DNA of 13,895 bases from JAKACU01 sp021821185 (GTDB taxonomy: Bacteria > Bacillota > Bacilli > Alicyclobacillales > SLC66), in the NCBI GenBank assembly GCA_027343965.1, contig DAHWJX010000078.1, positions 1 to 13,895 on the forward strand. The letters are read 5' to 3'. The position numbers and the translations under genes are program-made. Numbering within the stretch: the stretch's first letter is position 1; every line of letters begins with the position of its first letter. Under the pieces are notes generated by a model. The model was not told the origin of the DNA. It saw only the letters and a list, made by a program, of their open reading frames with translations, and did no database searches. Below are positions 13,794 to 13,895 of this stretch, piece by piece.

Positions 13794-13823
13794 ATGCAGG
13801 AGGAGAGCGCAGAGATTATGTGA
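13794..13823 (+). CDS. Nine-codon ORF after the magnesium transporter
   Basis: ATG 13794 follows AGGAG (13781-13785) at an 8-base gap and encodes MQEESAEIM. The ribosome site is strong and lies directly after the transporter stop, but the product is too short to assess. It may be a remnant of a former downstream gene. Confidence 0.2.
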   Translation: MQEESAEIM

Positions 13824-13830
13824 GGCGTTC

Positions 13831-13860
13831 TTGACAAGGGTTGTTGACCTTTAGTAGCAT
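13831..13860 (+). promoter_or_regulatory. Candidate promoter for a gene beyond the right edge
   Basis: A consensus TTGACA (13831-13836) is followed 18 bases later by TAGCAT (13855-13860). No terminator separates it from the transporter gene. The 35 bases that remain show no gene. Confidence 0.4.
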
Positions 13861-13895
13861 AGAAGACGACCTGATTATAAGGTTTAAGACTTTCG

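Overview
The window looks like a piece of chromosome from a spore-forming, probably acidophilic member of the Bacillota (Alicyclobacillaceae/Acidibacillus-like). This is inferred from strong AGGAGG-type ribosome binding sites, remains of spore germination (ger) genes, a cytochrome b of the b6 type, Gram-positive style promoters and an M-box magnesium riboswitch. No RNA gene, CRISPR array or complete insertion sequence is visible.

Layout. 1-137: a short stretch dense in inverted repeats, possibly the end of an inserted element. 138-1241 (minus): a decayed gerA operon, in which a GerAA-type gene has lost its middle and carries several frameshifts and is followed directly by the start of a GerAB-type permease that stops at the inverted-repeat stretch. 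1242-1648: non-coding, with a candidate promoter and a potentially structured leader. 1649-3689 (plus): a tight four-gene operon with a 40-residue membrane peptide, a four-haem-ligand cytochrome b6 domain, a very divergent subunit IV-like protein with a large insert, and a 69-residue two-helix membrane protein, closed by a clear terminator. 3796-5991 (plus): a family GH3 beta-glucosidase whose last ~40 codons are displaced by a probable one-base frameshift. 6000-6025: a bidirectional terminator. 6033-11604 (minus): a complete Opp/Dpp ABC importer transcribed in the order oppD-oppF-oppC-oppA-oppB. 11605-12159: divergent control region with the opp promoter on one side and a promoter, M-box aptamer and terminator on the other. 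12160-13779 (plus): an Nramp-related magnesium transporter. 13780-13895: a mini-ORF and a candidate promoter for a gene beyond the window.

Working together. The M-box and transporter form a magnesium-homeostasis unit: plenty of Mg2+ should fold the aptamer and stop transcription before the transporter gene. The Opp importer takes up peptides or, as in some thermophiles, oligosaccharides. The convergent GH3 enzyme is cytoplasmic and could act on imported beta-glucosides, but nothing in the sequence proves a link. The b6/subunit IV-like operon resembles the quinol-oxidising core of a bc/b6f complex, but no Rieske or cytochrome c gene is present here and the usual quinol-site motifs are altered. 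It is the most unusual part of the window.
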